This document shows, one piece after another, positions 15,234 to 24,800 of a stretch of 64,000 bases of DNA. Both the position numbers and the translations under genes were made by a program. Numbering within the stretch: position 1 is the first letter of the stretch; each line of letters opens with the position of its first letter. The stretch is from Neolewinella litorea (GTDB taxonomy: Bacteria > Bacteroidota > Bacteroidia > Chitinophagales > Saprospiraceae). Below the pieces are notes generated by a model. That model was not told where the DNA came from. It ran no database searches and saw only the letters and a list, made by a program, of their open reading frames with translations. The stretch spans positions 930,501 through 994,500 of the forward strand of contig NZ_SRSF01000001.1 in assembly GCF_004803465.1 (NCBI RefSeq), given 5' to 3'.

Positions 15234-16754
15234 TTACTTGGAAGAGAGATCAGGTGCCTGTGGCTCCGAAACCCCACCTTCAGTAATGTATATTTCGATT
15301 AGAGAGTTGCGGCTCTCGGCGGCTTCTCCACCGGATGTCGTCATCAATTGAGTTGAACCATAACCGCGTGACCGCAGGCGGTTCGCGTCGATGCCGGCGT
15401 CGATCAGGTAAGTGCGAATGGCCTCGGCGCGCTGGGTGCTCAGCGATACGTTCTCGGTTTCTTCCGCGCCATTACCGGCATGGCCCATGAGCATAACCCC
15501 TACCCCGTCATTGTCTTCGAGGTAGCCGATCAGGTCGTTCAACTGATACTCACTATCACCGGTCAGATCGGCCGTGCCGTCCTCGAAGTTTACGTGGTCC
15601 AGCGAAATGAAGTTGTCGTCGTTAGCGGGTGTCGCGATGGCTTGACCAATCGCTTCGTTGAAGGCGTTACGGCGCTCCTTTACGTCGGCCATGAACAGCG
15701 GGTCGGCATCCGTACCCATGATGTTAGCCTCGTAGTACGGGGTCTGACCGGCGTACCAGGTGTCAAACTCGTCTTGTTCCAGGATGGTGACCGTACGGGC
15801 CATAGACCAGTGGCCAATACCACAAAGTTCGGCGCAGGCCAGTTCGAAGTTGCGGGTTTCCCAAAGCTGTTGTCCGCTGTCGGATTCCGGATCGATTCCC
15901 TGGTACTCTTCGTACTCAGACAGTCCCTTCCGCCACTCTTTGGTGGTGGTACGTGGGGTGAAGACGAAGTAGGTCGGCAGGCCGGGGACTGCATCCATCT
16001 TGACGCGGAACTGGGGCAGGTAGAAGTCGTGTAGTACGTCGACTGCGGTGATTCTTACCCGGACTTTCTGGTCGACCGGGAGGGTAACGTCGTTCACCAG
16101 AATGTCGTCGTGATTCTTGGGGTCGGTCCAATCTTGGCCTAGCGGGTTGTTGCCGGAAATGAGGCGGAAATCCGTACGTCCGAGCAGACCATCCGGTCCG
16201 GGGTAGCGCATTTGCCAGTAAAACTGCCGGCCGCTGGCCTGGATCTCCATGTAGTTATCATCTTCGCCCACGTCGCTCATGATCTCGTTCCACGCGTCAA
16301 GTCCACCAACTACCAGAAAGGTCATGACGATGGCGGGAATACCCGTCCACACCAATTCCACGGTATTGTTGTGGCTCATGTACTGGGCCTTCCTCCCCTT
16401 GCGGCTGCGGTACTTATAGGCGTAGTAGAACAGGGCGATGTGCGTGAGGATGTAGGTGACGTAAGTAACCCCCAGCGTCCACTTCATCATACTGTCGATC
16501 TCCTCGCCGTGCAGCGAAGCGGATGCATGCGGACCGAAGCCGAGGATGTAATTCTTGTAGTAGTATGCCGAAGCCGTGGTAATCACGAGCAGGGCCACCA
16601 TGAAGAACAGCAGGCCATAACCCGTGGATTTAGTGGCCTTGGCCTCTACTTCCTCGCTGCCGCGCAGTTTCTTCGCCAGGTCCCGCACCCGCGCGACCTG
16701 CACGATGATCAGCAGCAACAGCGCTATGCAAATAAAGATGATGAACGTAGTCAT
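15234..16754 (-). CDS. ctaC: Cytochrome c oxidase subunit II fused to a C-terminal OmpA-like domain
   Basis: 506 residues. Four predicted TM helices (about 3-21, 45-66, 91-112, 132-152) precede a periplasmic cupredoxin with an intact CuA site: His242, then CAELCGIGHWSM giving Cys307, Cys311, His315 and Met318. After residue 378 an OmpA_C-like domain follows (FEDGTADLTGDSEYQLNDLI, SLSTQRAEAIRTYLIDAGID, RLRSRGYG), ending at about 492. In OmpA-family proteins this domain grips peptidoglycan; the conserved Arg (Arg442) is kept but the ligand Asp of GHTD is replaced (GHAG, 424-427). Most bacterial caa3 enzymes carry a cytochrome c fusion here instead. Subunit I is 34 nt downstream. Confidence 0.93.
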   Translation of the reverse strand: MTTFIIFICIALLLLIIVQVARVRDLAKKLRGSEEVEAKATKSTGYGLLFFMVALLVITTASAYYYKNYILGFGPHASASLHGEEIDSMMKWTLGVTYVTYILTHIALFYYAYKYRSRKGRKAQYMSHNNTVELVWTGIPAIVMTFLVVGGLDAWNEIMSDVGEDDNYMEIQASGRQFYWQMRYPGPDGLLGRTDFRLISGNNPLGQDWTDPKNHDDILVNDVTLPVDQKVRVRITAVDVLHDFYLPQFRVKMDAVPGLPTYFVFTPRTTTKEWRKGLSEYEEYQGIDPESDSGQQLWETRNFELACAELCGIGHWSMARTVTILEQDEFDTWYAGQTPYYEANIMGTDADPLFMADVKERRNAFNEAIGQAIATPANDDNFISLDHVNFEDGTADLTGDSEYQLNDLIGYLEDNDGVGVMLMGHAGNGAEETENVSLSTQRAEAIRTYLIDAGIDANRLRSRGYGSTQLMTTSGGEAAESRNSLIEIYITEGGVSEPQAPDLSSK

Positions 16755-16880
16755 ACCAGTAGATTAGCTTCGTTTCGTGCCGTTGACTTCTTTTGGTCGG
16801 GACGGCTGTAAAATTAACGAGTGGTGCTTAAGTTGGTTACCACCTTACACTTTTTTTAGATTTAGTCTAAACAGTGGATT

Positions 16881-18527
16881 CTAGGTGTGGTGGTGAATGC
16901 TCTCTTCCAGGTAAGGATCATTCTTGGGCTCCAGGCGAACGGCGGCCAGTTTACTCATGGTGAAGAAGAGAAAACCACCAAGGAAGCCGAGGAAAGTACC
17001 GATCTCAAGAAGGCCTGGCAGGGTATACCCGGATTTGAATCCCAGGGTATGCAGGGCTTCACTGTGGCCACCGGCCGACTCGAGGTGCCCGAGCAATTCA
17101 TTATCGCTGACGTACTGTTCCTGGACGAAATGGTTCGGCTCGAAGACGTCGGGGTCCGTGCGATCGGTGGCGGTTGCCAGCACTTCGCGGCTGTTCTCCC
17201 TGGTCTGGGGCGGTCCGCCACGGAATTCGTTGGCTACCGGCACACCTTCATCCTGGGCGGATGCGTCGAAGTGAACGTTGTCATTGGCGTAGGCATCGTC
17301 GACGATCGGTCCTTCTTCCAGATTGTCGCCTTCGCTGACCACTTCGCCCTCGGCCAGAGCGGCGGTTTCGTCGCCATCGTGCTCATCCGCGTGTTGATCG
17401 TGACCCATTACAGCGGTATCACCGTGCTCCTCCCCGCCATGCTCACCACCGTGCTCTTCGTGGGCGGCCATCTCGATGAGCGTCAGCCGCGCACCGGGCT
17501 TGATCATGTTGAAGTAGTCCAGCCAGTGGCCGAAGAACAGGAAGGCCGAGGCGAAGAACAGGGTACCCATCTTGCGCTTGGTATCGTTGCGCATCAGGAC
17601 GAAGAAGGGCAGCACGAAATTGATGGCGAGGTTCGACCAGAACAGTACCGGATAGTTTTGCATCCGCTCCCGGAAGTAGATAGTCTCCTCTCCCACGTTG
17701 GCGTACCAAATGAGCATGAACTGGCTGAACCACAGGTAGGTCCAGAAAATCGAGATCGCAAACAGGTACTTGCCAAGGTCGTGGAAGTGCTCCTCATTGA
17801 CCAGGGTGTAGTAACCGCGGCTCTTCAAGTAAATGAGCAGCATGATGGTCAGGGCCGTCATCGCAACGAAGAGCGAAGCCGTGGCGTACCAGGCGAACAT
17901 GGTGGAATACCAATGGCTGTCGATAGACATTACCCACTGCCAGATCATTGCCGCGCTGGTGAATCCAAAGATCGGCAGGAAGATGGCGGCGTATTTCTTG
18001 TAGCGGCGGTAGTAGGAGAAGTCCTGGTCCGCATCGTCGCGGTCCTCGGCCAGGCTGATGTTACGCATTTTGCCGAGCAGGAAATACCACAGGCCGACGA
18101 ATCCAATGGTTCCGAAGGCGAACCACCACTTGTTCAGGAAGGAGGATTTGTGCGTAAGGATGGGATCCTCAAGCACGGCCGCCTCGTCGTTCCAGTGGTA
18201 GAGGTGATGGCTGTGCAGGAACAGTCCTACAATAATGACCCCCATGAGAAAGAGGCCCGGCAGCAGGAAGGTGGAAAAGCTTTCCCACACCCGCTTGAAC
18301 TGTACGAACCAGCCGGCGTAGGCGGTCGTAAAAGCGGCCAGCGCGAAGCCAGACAGGGCGGCGATACCCAGGAAGAAAACGGAGTTGTGGAGGAAGTTGG
18401 TCCAGAACCGCATGTGGTGACCTTCTCCACCGTCAACGAAGTAACTGATGATGAGACAGACCAGACCGACACCCATGAGGGCCAGGTTGGTGGTCTTTGC
18501 GCGGGAAGAGAATACAAAGTTCTCCAT
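16881..18527 (-). CDS. actF: Alternative complex III subunit ActF, quinol:cytochrome c oxidoreductase
   Basis: 548 residues: about ten TM helices of the ActF family (e.g. WWFAFGTIGFVGLWYFLLG, WQWVMSIDSHWYSTMFAWY, FSQFMLIWYANVGEETIYF). The helix WSNLAINFVLPFFVLMR and the last helix near 510-530 flank a soluble insert of about 130 residues that is rich in His, Asp and Glu (HEEHGGEHGGEEHGDTAV, GHDQHADEHDGDE). ActF is one of the two quinol-side membrane subunits of alternative complex III. It is the last act gene, 52 nt after actE, and is followed 126 nt later by the oxidase subunit II gene. Confidence 0.93.
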   Translation of the reverse strand: MENFVFSSRAKTTNLALMGVGLVCLIISYFVDGGEGHHMRFWTNFLHNSVFFLGIAALSGFALAAFTTAYAGWFVQFKRVWESFSTFLLPGLFLMGVIIVGLFLHSHHLYHWNDEAAVLEDPILTHKSSFLNKWWFAFGTIGFVGLWYFLLGKMRNISLAEDRDDADQDFSYYRRYKKYAAIFLPIFGFTSAAMIWQWVMSIDSHWYSTMFAWYATASLFVAMTALTIMLLIYLKSRGYYTLVNEEHFHDLGKYLFAISIFWTYLWFSQFMLIWYANVGEETIYFRERMQNYPVLFWSNLAINFVLPFFVLMRNDTKRKMGTLFFASAFLFFGHWLDYFNMIKPGARLTLIEMAAHEEHGGEHGGEEHGDTAVMGHDQHADEHDGDETAALAEGEVVSEGDNLEEGPIVDDAYANDNVHFDASAQDEGVPVANEFRGGPPQTRENSREVLATATDRTDPDVFEPNHFVQEQYVSDNELLGHLESAGGHSEALHTLGFKSGYTLPGLLEIGTFLGFLGGFLFFTMSKLAAVRLEPKNDPYLEESIHHHT

Positions 18528-18579
18528 GGGGAGTTATTCGATTTGGTGGCGGCGGGCCGCCACTAAAGATGAAGGGTCG

Positions 18580-19488
18580 TTATTTCTTGCGGAGGGTCGG
18601 TTGGGTGGCACCACCGGTGGGGGCGGCGTCGCTCATCAGTTCAGGGTCCTCCTGCTGGACGTTGGGCACCTGCTGGGCCAGCGGATCAAAGTCTACCAGC
18701 GGGGTAGCTACCGAAGGATTAAAGGTGTTGAACTCCTCGTTGTACTCCGTTTCCGTTTCCTTGGCCTGCAGAGAGCGGATGTAGTGAATCACCTGCCAAC
18801 GCTCTTCGTAGTTCATCTTGTCGGCGTAAGCACCCATCACGTTGTAGCCGTACATGATTGCGTGGTAATAGCGACCGTTGGATGCTTCCAGGAATTCCGG
18901 GCGAAGGAAGCTGGCCGGGGCGGCCGGGTACTTTGCCTGGGGGTTCTTGTCGGTATCGTAGATGTAGCCCAGTCCATCGCCAGCTTCCCCGTGGCAGATG
19001 CCACAGAAGATGCTGTACAGGTTGGCCCCGCGCACGAGTCCGGTCTCCGTGATAGGGAAAGGGTTAGTCATGTTGTCGGCGATGGCGGCTTCACGACCTT
19101 CCGGTGTATCGTCGTAGTAGTAGGGCACGTGGCCATTGGTGGGGATAGACATGGCGTTCGGCGAGTCAGTAGGCATCAGACCACCGAGCATGCTCTCCGC
19201 GTCGCCGATATTATTCGGCGGGCGCATACCCGGGATGTACTGCCCGGCGTAGCCGCGGGGTACCGTTCCGTCGACCGTATACTTGGGGTAGGCCAGTTCA
19301 CCGAGCTTCACCGTGGAACGGTCATTCCAGGTATTGTAGTAATAATAGTTATAGGTGTTGGCTTCCATTGCCACCGAGTGAGCCATGTCGGGCATGTACT
19401 CGCTTCCGGGGAAGTCATCCTCCGCGTCGCTACAGGCGGCAAGAGATGCTGCCAGGACGAGTACGGTGATCAGATTGTGCAGTTTCAT
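18580..19488 (-). CDS. actE: Alternative complex III subunit ActE, monoheme cytochrome c lipoprotein
   Basis: 302 residues with a lipoprotein signal peptide ending LAAC (Cys19). One c-type heme motif, CGICH, sits near residue 162 in a cytochrome c domain with a downstream methionine-containing segment (YGYNVMGAYADKMNYEERW). It receives electrons from ActA/ActB in the periplasm and passes them toward the oxidase. The region before the heme (about 20-150) carries the ActE-specific extension with YPKYTVDGTVPRGYAGQYIP. It lies 29 nt after actD. Confidence 0.93.
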   Translation of the reverse strand: MKLHNLITVLVLAASLAACSDAEDDFPGSEYMPDMAHSVAMEANTYNYYYYNTWNDRSTVKLGELAYPKYTVDGTVPRGYAGQYIPGMRPPNNIGDAESMLGGLMPTDSPNAMSIPTNGHVPYYYDDTPEGREAAIADNMTNPFPITETGLVRGANLYSIFCGICHGEAGDGLGYIYDTDKNPQAKYPAAPASFLRPEFLEASNGRYYHAIMYGYNVMGAYADKMNYEERWQVIHYIRSLQAKETETEYNEEFNTFNPSVATPLVDFDPLAQQVPNVQQEDPELMSDAAPTGGATQPTLRKK

Positions 19489-19517
19489 GCGGAAAGGGTT
19501 TAGAAGGGAGGCGCCCG

Positions 19518-20120
19518 TTAGGCCGCCACCATTTTTTGGTGCACGGTTTCCACACCGGTGCGGTCGAAGTAATCACGCAGGCGGTCGACTTCTTTACCGC
19601 TCAGCTCGGTGACGTCAAAGGCGATGCAGAACTTGTCGTCGGTTATGCGATCGTGCAGGCGGCGGGGCTCGGCGCCCGGCCCCAGGCCGTTTATGATGTA
19701 AAAGACCGTTACCATCCCGACGGCCGAGAAAAGAACCGTCAGCTCGAAGGTGATCGGGATGAAGGCCGGTACAGACCAGTAGGGCTTACCGCCGAAAATA
19801 ATGGGCCAGTCGCGGGTGAAGACCCAGGTCATGAAACCGAAGCCGAACAGACAGCCGATGGTTCCAAAGATGAAGCCCGCCACGTGGAGGCGGCTTTCCT
19901 CGAGGCCCAAAAGGGGATCCAGTCCGTGAACGGGGAACGGGGTGTACACGTCGTCGATGTCCAAGTGATCGGCATTCGCCGCCTTAACCGCGTCGAGCAG
20001 TTTCACTTCATCGTCATACAGCCCGAAAAGGATGTTGCGTTGCCCGGCGGCTACGAATTCCCGGTTGCTTTCCACTGCACCCGCGTCCGCGCCGTCTCGT
20101 TCTATTCTGATTGTTGCCAT
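19518..20120 (-). CDS. actD: Alternative complex III subunit ActD (DUF3341)
   Basis: 200 residues with two TM helices (about 79-101 and 122-146) between soluble ends, the DUF3341/ActD architecture. Typical segments are ILFGLYDDEVKLLDAVKAA and IDDVYTPFPVHGLDPLLGL near the N-terminus and FDVTELSGKEVDRLRDYF at the end. It is a structural membrane subunit of alternative complex III without cofactors. The start follows actC by 21 nt. Ordinary length for the family. Confidence 0.93.
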   Translation of the reverse strand: MATIRIERDGADAGAVESNREFVAAGQRNILFGLYDDEVKLLDAVKAANADHLDIDDVYTPFPVHGLDPLLGLEESRLHVAGFIFGTIGCLFGFGFMTWVFTRDWPIIFGGKPYWSVPAFIPITFELTVLFSAVGMVTVFYIINGLGPGAEPRRLHDRITDDKFCIAFDVTELSGKEVDRLRDYFDRTGVETVHQKMVAA

Positions 20121-20141
20121 GATATGATCGCGTTAAGCGGC

Positions 20142-21650
20142 TTAGTCTAGTGGTTTGTCGTTTTCTCCGTCGATGTCTACCGTACCCCGGGCCGACAGGT
20201 CGTTTACCTCCGGTGGTACTACCGTACCATGCTGGGTGGCGCTGTGGGCAGGCGAGGTGCCGGCGTGAGAATGTGCAAGGGCATTGGGGCCAATGTACTG
20301 GTCACCGGCCGTCTTCAGGATGCTCTTGATCTCGGCGATGGCCACTACGGGTGCCACGCGGGTGAAGATGAGGAACAGCGTAAAGAAGAGGCCCAGCGTA
20401 CCGATGAAGATGCAAATCTCAACCCAGGTAGGAACGTAGTAGCTCCAGCTCGAGGGCAGGTAATCGCGCGCCAGTGTGGTGGCGATGATGACGAAGCGCT
20501 CGAACCACATACCGATGTTGATGAAGATCGACATGAAGAAGGTCCAGAACAGGCTCGTACGCAGGCGGCGGCTCCAGAAAATTTGGGGAGAAACCACGTT
20601 ACACAGCATCATACCGATGTAGCTCCAGTAATAAGGCCCGAGCACCCGGTTCAAAAACGCGAACTGCTCGTAGATGTAGCCCGAGTACCAGGCGATGAAG
20701 AGCTCGGTGAGGTAGGCTACCCCGACGATGGAGCCGGTGAGCAGGATCACCTTGTTCATCGACTCGATGTGCTCGATGGTGATGTAATCCTCCAGGTGCA
20801 GCACCTTGCGGGCGATCAGCATGAGCGTGAGTACCATGGCGAAGCCGGAAAAGATGGCCCCCGCCACGAAGTAAGGCGGGAAGATCGTGGTGTGCCAACC
20901 CGGGATCACCGAAGTGGCGAAGTCAAAGGATACGATGGTGTGTACCGAAAGTACCAGCGGCGTAGCCAGTCCGGCGAGGATGAGCGAAAGACTCTCCCAC
21001 CGCTGCCAGTGCTTGGCCGATCCGTTCCAGCCGAAACTGAATATGCTGTATATCTTCTTGCGGAGTCCTACCGCCCGGTCGCGCACGGTAGCGAGGTCGG
21101 GAACCAGACCGGCATACCAGAAGAGCAGCGATACGGTGAAGTAGGTCGAAATGGCGAATACGTCCCAGAGTAGCGGGCTGTTGAAGTTCACCCACAGTGG
21201 GCCCCGCGTATTGGGGTACGGGAAGATGAAGATGGCCAGCCACAGGCGCCCCATGTGGATGAGCGGAAACTGACCGGCACACATTACGGCGAAGATTGTC
21301 ATGGCCTCCGCGGCCCGGTTCACCCCCGTCCGCCACTTCTGGCGGAACAGCAAGAGGATCGCCGAGATGAGCGTACCGGCGTGACCGATACCCACCCACC
21401 AGACGAAGTTGGTGATGTCCCAGCCCCAGTTAATGGTGCGGTTGAGGTTCCAGGAACCGATGCCGACCCAGACGGTCCAGGCAACGCTGAAGGCGAACAG
21501 CCCCAGGCACATCACCGAGATGATGAAGGTGATGACCCACGACAGGGAGGGTGCCGTTTCCGTCGGCCGACAGATGTCCTCCGTAATCTGGTGATAGGTC
21601 TTATGACCCGTAACCAGCGGCTGACGTACCGGTGCTATATGTCCACTCAT
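20142..21650 (-). CDS. actC: Alternative complex III subunit ActC, NrfD/PsrC-like quinol subunit
   Basis: 502 residues, ten TM helices of the NrfD/PsrC type. Segments such as WGWDITNFVWWVGIGHAGTLISA and FSIFSFGWNGSAKHWQRW are typical of ActC and of the related MopB-complex membrane anchors. ActC is the quinol-oxidising membrane subunit that contacts the Fe-S protein ActB. The start at 21650 gives the family N-terminus (HKTYHQITEDI). A 168-nt gap separates it from actB; this gap includes an AT-rich stretch (GATTTACGATTTTCGATT near 21656) like sequences near 44.47 and 44.9 kb. Confidence 0.95.
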   Translation of the reverse strand: MSGHIAPVRQPLVTGHKTYHQITEDICRPTETAPSLSWVITFIISVMCLGLFAFSVAWTVWVGIGSWNLNRTINWGWDITNFVWWVGIGHAGTLISAILLLFRQKWRTGVNRAAEAMTIFAVMCAGQFPLIHMGRLWLAIFIFPYPNTRGPLWVNFNSPLLWDVFAISTYFTVSLLFWYAGLVPDLATVRDRAVGLRKKIYSIFSFGWNGSAKHWQRWESLSLILAGLATPLVLSVHTIVSFDFATSVIPGWHTTIFPPYFVAGAIFSGFAMVLTLMLIARKVLHLEDYITIEHIESMNKVILLTGSIVGVAYLTELFIAWYSGYIYEQFAFLNRVLGPYYWSYIGMMLCNVVSPQIFWSRRLRTSLFWTFFMSIFINIGMWFERFVIIATTLARDYLPSSWSYYVPTWVEICIFIGTLGLFFTLFLIFTRVAPVVAIAEIKSILKTAGDQYIGPNALAHSHAGTSPAHSATQHGTVVPPEVNDLSARGTVDIDGENDKPLD

Positions 21651-21818
21651 AGAGATTTACGATTTTCGATTCACATTGTACGGTGGAAGAGCTGGGTACA
21701 CCCTCCGGCGGTCTAAAGCAAATCGGTTCAGTTGTTGTTGCGGGTTCGTTTCGTTATTGTAATCTGCTGGTAACCCGCCCCTTACCCGGGATGGATGGCC
21801 AACGGTTAGCGCACTGGA

Positions 21819-24800
21819 CTAGGATTCCAAAGCGTCGATCGGGTTGTGTACCCGGGCGGCGTAGAATACGGAAGATTGGGTATTGACCTCTTCCAGAGCG
21901 AGGTAGTTCAGGGGGTTATCGAGCTTGCGCCGTACATCTCCCTGATTGTTGTTGCGGTCGCCAAAGGTGATCGCACCGGTCGGGCAGGCGGTCTGGCAGG
22001 CCGTCCGCACGTCGGAATCACGCAGGGCGCGCTTTTCGATCTTCGCGGTGAGCTTGCCCGACTGCAGGCGCTGGGCGCAGAAACTGCACTTCTCGATGAC
22101 ACCGCGGCTGCGCACGGTAACGTCGGGGTTAAGCACCATCCGGGTGAGGTTGTCGGCTCCGAAGGGCAGGTCCTCGTCGGCGATCTCCGGCTCGTTGCTG
22201 CTGAAGAGGTCGGCCGTGGTGTAGTCGAGCCAGTTGAAACGACGCACCTTGTACGGACAGTTGTTGGCGCAGTAGCGGGTTCCGATACAGCGGTTGTAGA
22301 TCATCTGGTTGGCACCCTCATCGCTGTGCTGCGTGGCGTTTACCGGGCAGACGTTCTCGCAGGGTGCGTTGTCGCAGTGCTGGCACATCATGGGCTGGTA
22401 AACAGCGCGGGGGTTCTCAACGTCTCCGTAGAAGTAGCGGTCGATCCGCAGCCATTTCATCTCGTGGTGGCGCGAGACCTCGTACTTACCCACGACCGGC
22501 ACGTTGTTTTCCGCCACGCAGGCCACCTCACAGGCGGCACAACCGATACAGGCGGTCAGGTCCACGTGCATGGCCCACCAGTGGCCCTGGCTGTAGATGT
22601 CCTTGACGTACTCCTCGTAGGGGTACAGGGTCTGTTCGTTGAGGTGCTGGCTTTCGGCGCGGCGTTCGGCGATGTGCTCCCGCAGTTCGGGCAGTCCTTC
22701 GAAGGTACCCTGGAAGATGATCGAGCGATCGGTCAGGCCACCCTGCATACCCTCGCCGATCTCCATCACGGTGACTTCGTCGACGTTGTAGGGTTCGAGG
22801 TGCTCCATCTGCTCCTCGGTGAGTTCTCCGGCGATCTTCTGGGTTTCACCCGTGCGCTTGTCGTAGTAGGTGGTGCCCTCTTCGTTGCTGGTGGTGAGTC
22901 CCATCGTGTGGTGGTACTGCACGCTGGCAAATTCGTCTTCCACCCCGACGCGGCCGGAGATGGTCGCTTCCGTGGAGTAGTACTGCACGTAGCCGTCGGC
23001 GTCGACGGTGAGCCAGGGGTAGACGTTCACGCCGACCGATTGGCCGAGTGCACGACCCGGAGCACCCGTGAGGCGACGACCGTAGCCGAGTGCCAGGCCG
23101 AAGGTGCCGGGCATCTGCCCAAACTGGCGCACAACGGTCACGGTTTCGGGGGTTTCGCGGACGCTGAGTTCTACCAGGTCGGCCTTACCCTTGTATTCCT
23201 CGCCGTTTAGGTCCTTGTATGCCGTGTAGGAATTTCCACCGGTCCAGGTCACGGGGATGGTCAGGTAGTTGCCCCAGACCGTACGGGTGACGGGGTCGGG
23301 ACATTCCTGCAGCCAGGGGTTGGTGGCGTACACGCCGTTGCCCATATTGATGGTCTCGTAGAAAGTAATCTCGCTTTCTACCTGTACGGCGGCCGAGATT
23401 CGGCGTACGGCATCGGATTCGTCGAAGTCATTCACGTCGAGGACCACAATCTCCGCCTGCGGCAGAATGGCCGTTGCGGCTACATCTTCTTCGGGCGCGG
23501 TCGCGGGTGCCGTAGTCGTGGCGGAAGGCCGGGCGGGACTTCCGTAGCCCAGTCCGTAATCCTGGATCGTTCCCGAAGCGGCGGCGTTAAATACGCCATC
23601 GTGCAGGGCACTGTCCCAGAATGAACGGAAAGAGGTGAAGGTGTTCTGGGCGGCAAAGGCCGTTTCCTCCCAGTTCTTCATCACGTACTGCATGTATGGT
23701 TGCTCGGCCGTGGCGTCGTAGCGCTCGGTTTCGCCGGCCCAGATCAGCAGACTTTCACCTTCCTGCCGCGTACCGTAACGGTTGACGCTGGCGAAGATCG
23801 GGACGATGGCGGGCTGGATCAGGGAGTATACCCCCTGGACGGCTTCGGCGTCGCTCCAGCTTTCCAGGTAGTGGTGGTTCGGCGTGATGTACTCGCACAG
23901 CTGGCTGGTCTCCGTGGGGATACCGCTCATGCTGATGGTAAGGATACGGCGGAAGCCGGCGCGGATGGGATCGTCGATTACGTCGGAATCTACGCCGGGA
24001 TCGTTCTCGGCCTTGGCATCGGCCTCCTCGCTGCGGTCGTCGATTTCGTCGGCGTCCAGGCGGGTGGGTTCGTAATCCGGGTCGTTGCGTTCCAGCACGG
24101 CGTTGATGCGGCCGGCCCAGGGGTTATCGTAGGCCGGGTTGGCGCCGTCGAGCACGATGAGGGCGTCTACCCCACCCGATTCCAGTTCTTCAACGAAGCG
24201 GGCCATATGCTGGTCGCTTCCCTGGCGCTGGTAGCTCCAGCGGTTGGTCTCTATGGTGCTGCCGTAGCTGCCCAGCGCACGGTTGATGGCCAGGACAAGC
24301 TGCTGCTCGTACAGGTTGTTGCTGCCGCTGACTACGAGTCCGGCACCGCGGGCACCCTTCAGTTCACGGGCAACGGCTTCGATTTTGGCAGTGGTGGCCG
24401 CGTCGAGATTGGCCGACGCCCCACCGCCGACTACGGCGTTGTAGAGGGCGAGAATGGCCTGTCCCTGCTGGCTCGGCTTGACCATGATGCGGTTGTCGGC
24501 GTTGGAACCGGTCAGGCTCATGTGGCTTTCCACCTGAATGTGGCGCGACATGCGGCCACTGTCGGTGCGGCGACCCGTGGCGTACTGCCGGGCGTACTCA
24601 ACGGGCGAGATCCACGTACCGAGGAAATCGCAGTTGAAGCCGACAATTACATTGGCGTTGTCGAAGCGGTAGTGCGGAATGGCGCGAACGCCGAAGGCCG
24701 ACTGGTGCGCATCGAGCAGTGCCGAAGACGACACCGGGTCGTACTGCACCAGGACGGTATTTCCGGGCATCCGGTTCTTGAAGTCGCGGATGGCCGCCTT

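Noticed and set aside
16845-16880. AT-rich palindrome TTTAGA...TCTAAA after actF as a terminator
   Set aside because: On the actF strand it is followed by A residues, not T residues, so it does not fit a rho-independent terminator.
16887-18566. 559-codon plus-strand frame opposite actF, and similar long frames opposite the TonB receptor and actB
   Set aside because: They lie fully opposite genes with clear motifs. High GC at third positions creates long antisense open frames, and the translations have no recognisable domain.
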